NCBI GenBank assembly: GCA_025927935.1 | Contig: JAICKM010000217.1 | Location: 1 to 9,574 of the forward strand | Origin: Chloroflexia bacterium | Lineage (GTDB): Bacteria > Chloroflexota > Chloroflexia > QHBQ01 > JADMIH01 | Reading direction: 5' to 3' | Length of the DNA: 9,574 nucleotides | In this document: one piece after another, positions 8,101 to 9,574 of the stretch | Layout: the number at the start of each line of letters is the position of its first letter | Numbering within the stretch: the first letter of the stretch is position 1 | The notes under the pieces: model-generated | What the model was told of the DNA's origin: nothing | Databases searched by the model: none | What the model saw: only the letters and a program-made list of their open reading frames with translations | Position numbers and translations under genes: made by a program

Positions 8101-8414
8101 AACGGCTGCTGGCGCTCTACCTGCGCGCCGCCGACAAGCTCACCGGGATCCTGGTCGAGCGCGGCGCCTACGAGGAAGCGCTGGACATCTGCGGGCGCAT
8201 CCTGGCCCGCGACCCCTGCTGGGAGCGGGCCTACCGCTGGATGATGCTGGCCCACGCCCGCCAGGGCAACCGCTCGCTGGCCCTGCGTGCGTACACGCGC
8301 TGCGTGCAAACAATGCAGGCCGAACTCGGCGTGGACCCCTCCCCCGCCACCACCGCCCTCCACGAGTCCATCGTCCAGGCGCGCGATCTGCCCGAAACGC
8401 TGGCGGTGGGCTAG
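5112..8414 (+). CDS. MalT-like STAND ATPase/TPR transcriptional regulator with C-terminal BTAD domain
   Basis: This 1100-residue cytoplasmic regulator starts with LRTKLSPP and an NTPase module. The Walker A region is at 43-52 (QAGTGYSKTT), with Ser49 where Gly is usual. Walker B is at 133-141 (ALLVVDDYH). Other family signatures follow: STRYPP (169-174), GWPIALQL (229-236) and YHHLFHDFLRE (330-340). Residues 360-830 are helical TPR-like repeats, the presumed ligand or partner sensor. Residues 836-935 resemble the OmpR/SARP winged helix (LGAFRVWRGD, then LQRDEIVERLW), and 944-1090 form a bacterial transcriptional activation domain ending in the typical AELGVDPSPATTALHESI. There is no C-terminal LuxR helix-turn-helix as in MalT itself. 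Such proteins are thought to oligomerise on ATP and inducer binding and activate transcription. The gene is divergent from the phosphatase and 39 bases upstream of the DUF4440 gene, both possible targets. The inducer is unknown. Confidence 0.9.
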   Translation: MRREDLLLRTKLSPPEQHRRVLPRPALLARLREAFEYRLTVVQAGTGYSKTTALAALDTGEFPLFWYSIGETDADPQRFLSYLVAAFGLRLPDLSDLPLAVLQERGAEGSREAWMQALDALINALSEALPGPALLVVDDYHIVAGLPEIRALAEHFLTYLPANLHVVLSTRYPPSGPGLLRWRARGEVLEINRTALAFRPDEIEALFRETYDMPLAPAELATLAEKTEGWPIALQLVRQGLRSDPARRPAALLAQGSTSLGALFDYLARDVLGGQDPAVAAFLRETAVLRELAPAACDAVRGTCDSAALLARLHDLDLFVVDLGAGHSRYHHLFHDFLREQAAADPAGTQARHRRAAAYFAAQHDDEEAIYHWLAAGDLPQAAAAIERAGEAALRAGWLDTVALWIDALPPEVLAGHPLLQAFLGDVYRLRSRFDEALGWYGQAERMCRTREDFAGLSRALRGQALVYLDTVRPAQAESLLEEALRLTDGLPDREDRARLLELLAENKLNMGKPDEAETLRAETRALREEGPGEDTLSVRVKLRTGQLDEAQRILESWAESERREVARGQVHQPRAHRETLLILSLIHAFRGEAGPAFALAEEGIATGARLESPFITAVGHMRLGHAWQVRENDSWPPERAPQAGEAIRCYQQAIAQGDRLAVRRIRAEAMWGLTRAYGFAGDLEAAERAAAEGVETGRWAGDSWIVALIELTLGASYVLAGRPTEAVEILTRVLVAFRDCGDRFGRAATRLWLALAYHDLRRPELLATHLEDGLALCEAHGYDFLFTAPTLTGPPDPRRFVPLLVAARAGHRRAAYVTRLLAALGLADIPAHPGYQLRVQTLGAFRVWRGDVEIEPREWQRDKARQVFQVLLGERGGWLQRDEIVERLWPTLSAEAAGRDFKVALNALNKALEPGRAADAPFAFIVREGTTYRIRPDADLRLDAVAFEDACETGLRQAGGDAPATALPPLRTAMRLYAGDYLPDALYEDWASAERERLLALYLRAADKLTGILVERGAYEEALDICGRILARDPCWERAYRWMMLAHARQGNRSLALRAYTRCVQTMQAELGVDPSPATTALHESIVQARDLPETLAVG

Positions 8415-8453
8415 CGCGCCGGGCACGACACGGCAGAGAGGATACCTATCCTG

Positions 8454-8843
8454 ATGCACGCACCTGACGCGGATACTGTGCAGCAAGTGATCCAGGCGGA
8501 AAGAGCTTGGTTGCAGGCACACCTGCAACTTGATACGATGCTGCTCGATCACCTGATGGCTGATGAATATACGCAGATCAACAGCCACGGCGCGCTCGTC
8601 ACCAAGCCAGAGGTGCTGGCATCCTTTCTGAGCGGCACGCGGGATTGGGACTGGGCCGAGAGCGATGAATACCGAGTGCAGATCTACGGTGAGGTCGCGG
8701 TGGTGTATGGGCGCTGGCGCGCCAGGGGCGTGAACGCGGGCCACCCGTTCGACTACGCGGCACGCTACGTCTCCGTCTGGGTCTACCGCGACGGTCGCTG
8801 GCAGATGGTGAGCGACCAGTCTACGGAGATCAGGGCGGAGTAA
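8454..8843 (+). CDS. NTF2-like protein of the DUF4440/SnoaL type
   Basis: This small soluble protein of 129 residues has the architecture of the NTF2-like fold seen in DUF4440 and SnoaL-like proteins. N-terminal helices contain AERAWLQAHLQLDTMLLDHLMADEY. They are followed by the THR/INSHG turn region (QINSHGALVTKPEVLASF) and a C-terminal curved sheet with VAVVYGRWRARG, YVSVWVYRDGRWQMVSDQST. Full family length is present. These proteins bind small hydrophobic ligands or act as simple enzymes or stress-response proteins; no specific substrate can be read here. The ATG lies about a dozen bases after a GAGAGGA site (8436-8442), a somewhat long spacing. It begins 39 bases after the regulator stop, so cotranscription is likely. 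Codon third positions are visibly less GC-rich than in the regulator, hinting at a different history. Confidence 0.8.
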   Translation: MHAPDADTVQQVIQAERAWLQAHLQLDTMLLDHLMADEYTQINSHGALVTKPEVLASFLSGTRDWDWAESDEYRVQIYGEVAVVYGRWRARGVNAGHPFDYAARYVSVWVYRDGRWQMVSDQSTEIRAE

Positions 8844-8909
8844 ATCCACCGTCCAACTAGTGCAGCGCCAAGAATCCTGTTGGGGTCAGCACACGCTAAA
8901 GACTAACGA

Positions 8910-8937
8910 GTACGGGCGCGATAAATCGCGCCGCTAC
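8910..8937. repeat. Palindromic intergenic element between convergent genes
   Basis: GGCGCGAT (8915-8922) and ATCGCGCC (8925-8932) form a perfect 8-bp inverted repeat with two central A residues. After two mismatches, GTA (8910-8912) pairs with TAC (8935-8937), so the symmetry spans 28 bases. It lies between the DUF4440 stop at 8843 and the DUF433 stop at 8963. It could terminate transcription, but no T-run follows on either strand. From memory, sequences close to this one recur between genes in several bacterial genomes, so a dispersed repeat is the preferred reading. The rest of 8844-8962 shows no gene. Confidence 0.55.
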
Positions 8938-8962
8938 ACCCAAGAGGTCACTTGAAGCTGAA

Positions 8963-9169
8963 TTAGGCCAGCAAAATCTGCTTCAGGCGTTCAAGCACGG
9001 CTATTGCCTGCGCGCGGGTGACGGTAGGGAAGTCGTCCAGGAAGTCGTCGAGGCGGTCCCCGGCGGCCAGATAATCGAGCAGGGTCTGCACCGGCACGCG
9101 GGTGCCAGCGAAGACGGGCGTTCCGCCTAAGATGTCGCCGGTTTGCTCAATCAGCTTGTGGTCCAGCAT
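8963..9169 (-). CDS. DUF433 domain protein, antitoxin-like (COG2442)
   Basis: This 68-residue protein matches the DUF433 pattern across its whole length: GGTPVFAGTRVPVQTLLDYLAAGDRLDDFLDDFPTVTRAQAIAVLE corresponds to the family's usual GGkPvirGTRipV, then a helix, then a D-[FY]-P-x-[LV]-T turn and a last helix. DUF433 proteins have a small helix-turn-helix-like fold. They are predicted antitoxins, usually followed at once by a PIN-like DUF5615 toxin gene. Here the 119 bases downstream contain no such gene, and none lies upstream, so this copy looks solitary. The ATG is supported by TAAGGA, four bases upstream on the minus strand. A promoter candidate is at 9198-9206. It may act as a free regulator or be a remnant of a broken pair. 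Confidence 0.8.
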   Translation of the reverse strand: MLDHKLIEQTGDILGGTPVFAGTRVPVQTLLDYLAAGDRLDDFLDDFPTVTRAQAIAVLERLKQILLA

Positions 9170-9197
9170 GGCATCCTTACGACCCGTGGCTAACCCT

Positions 9198-9206
9198 ATT
9201 GTAACA
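9198..9206 (-). promoter_or_regulatory. Candidate extended -10 promoter for the DUF433 gene
   Basis: The minus strand reads TGTTACAAT: a TACAAT hexamer (five of six consensus positions) with a TGn extension. No good -35 box is visible. Transcription would start near 9191, about 22 bases before the ATG at 9169. A small palindrome, ACCCT-TAT-AGGGT (9226-9238), lies just upstream and could be an operator, but may be chance. Confidence 0.4.
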
Positions 9207-9287
9207 CGTTCAGGAGTGTATCGGCACCCTTATAGGGTCGGCAAAGGCTAGCGCGCAAAGGCGAAGAGTCTCATACCCCAACGCGAC

Positions 9288-9315
9288 GAGATTCTTCGCT
9301 GCGCTCAGAATGACA
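9288..9315. repeat. Dispersed-repeat-like palindromic element in the 248-base gap
   Basis: ATTCT (9291-9295) and AGAAT (9307-9311) bracket a GC-rich core with partial symmetry. The flanking GAG and GACA belong to a pattern that I recall as a frequent intergenic sequence in diverse bacterial genomes. A second arm, GCGAAGA (9261-9267), is the reverse complement of TCTTCGC (9293-9299). The whole gap 9170-9417 shows no gene of its own. It holds only the DUF433 promoter candidate, this element and the weak hairpin near the aminotransferase stop. Confidence 0.5.
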
Positions 9316-9400
9316 ATTGGACTGTGACTGTCTGTTTAGACTGACATAGGCGGGGGTTTATGCCTCTGGATAGATGTATTCTCCGGTGCGAACCAGTTAA

Positions 9401-9416
9401 GGGCGCGCGAACGCCC
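9401..9416 (-). terminator. Weak hairpin just after the aminotransferase stop
   Basis: GGGCG (9401-9405) and CGCCC (9412-9416) form a 5-bp GC stem with a six-base loop, one base past the stop codon on the minus strand. Only TT follows the stem before AAC, so as an intrinsic terminator it is weak. It may simply reflect GC-rich chance pairing. Confidence 0.3.
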
Positions 9417-9417
9417 G

Positions 9418-9574
9418 CTAGCCCAGCGCGGCGTCCAGCACGCCGCCGAGGCGCTTGATGCCTTCCTCGATCTGGTCGGGGGTGGGCAGGCTGAAGGCGA
9501 GGCGCAGGTGGGATGTGCCGTCGGCGGGGTCGGGGAAGCAGGAGCGACCGGGCAAGAAATCGACGCCTTCTTCG
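9418..9574 (-). CDS. PLP-dependent aminotransferase, C-terminal end only (5' part outside window)
   Basis: The last 51 residues and the TAG stop of a minus-strand gene lie at the window edge. They begin EEGVDFLPGRSCFPD, continue with SHLRLAFSLPTPDQIEEGIK and end in RLGGVLDAALG. This is the characteristic C-terminus of class I/II fold-type I aminotransferases of the 2-aminoadipate/aromatic group (LysN/ARO8/MocR-like): a GV-x-F-x-PG strand, the LRL-x-F segment whose Arg (24th visible residue) normally binds the substrate carboxylate, and a final helix with the EEGI-x-RL motif. The substrate cannot be decided from this fragment. The PLP lysine and the start are outside the window. Confidence 0.85.
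   Translation of the reverse strand, partial: EEGVDFLPGRSCFPDPADGTSHLRLAFSLPTPDQIEEGIKRLGGVLDAALG

Noticed and set aside
7124..8467. An open frame of 447 codons on the plus strand in another frame over the BTAD part of the regulator.
   Set aside because: Its product is Arg/Pro/Gly/Ala-rich, typical of a shifted GC-rich frame, while the main frame carries the winged-helix and BTAD motifs.
7749..8849. An open frame of 366 codons on the minus strand spanning the end of the regulator and the DUF4440 gene.
   Set aside because: It overlaps two well-supported plus-strand genes and the gap between them, and has no recognisable motif. It is a composition artefact.
8844..8962. A possible toxin gene downstream of the DUF433 gene.
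   Set aside because: I see no start with a ribosome binding site and no LLDEN-like DUF5615 beginning on the minus strand; the stretch holds only the palindromic element.

Overview
This 9.6 kb, GC-rich window most likely comes from a member of the Chloroflexota. The organism call is inference, not a match. It rests on a very large MalT-like ATPase/TPR regulator ending in a SARP-type winged helix plus BTAD domain, a type common in that phylum; on proline/threonine-rich spacers in two exported proteins; on an LPxTG-like surface anchor; and on short palindromic intergenic repeats. No rRNA, tRNA, CRISPR array, transposase or phage gene was seen.

Layout. Positions 30-923 (+) encode a lipoprotein with a Pro/Thr-rich stalk and an unrecognised C-terminal domain. 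It converges on 1002-4748 (-), separated by a perfect 13-bp stem that can terminate transcription both ways. The 1002-4748 gene encodes a 1248-residue exported protein that fuses an alkaline-phosphatase-superfamily phosphodiesterase/pyrophosphatase domain to a complete 5'-nucleotidase, followed by a Pro/Thr stalk, MPTTG, a membrane helix and a basic tail. A divergent intergenic region (4749-5111) holds back-to-back promoter candidates. Positions 5112-8414 (+) encode the STAND/BTAD regulator. Thirty-nine bases later, 8454-8843 (+) encodes a DUF4440/SnoaL-type NTF2-like protein that is probably cotranscribed. A hairpin repeat separates it from 8963-9169 (-), a DUF433 antitoxin-like protein with no toxin gene beside it. 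After a 248-base non-coding stretch with a second repeat-like element, the window ends in the C-terminus of a PLP-dependent aminotransferase (9418-9574, -).

How the genes may work together. The fused enzyme could carry out two consecutive steps at the cell surface: cleave nucleotide-containing phosphodiesters or polyphosphates to nucleoside monophosphates, then dephosphorylate these to nucleosides plus phosphate. The divergent regulator is a plausible but unproven controller of it. The remaining genes look like ordinary single-gene neighbours.

The most notable observations are the two-enzyme fusion itself, an Arg at a normally metal-binding position of the nucleotidase (GHTR), a Ser replacing the Gly before Lys in the regulator's Walker A motif (GYSKT), the orphan DUF433 gene, and the two palindromic intergenic elements. 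I do not see convincing evidence of a wholly new multi-gene system.
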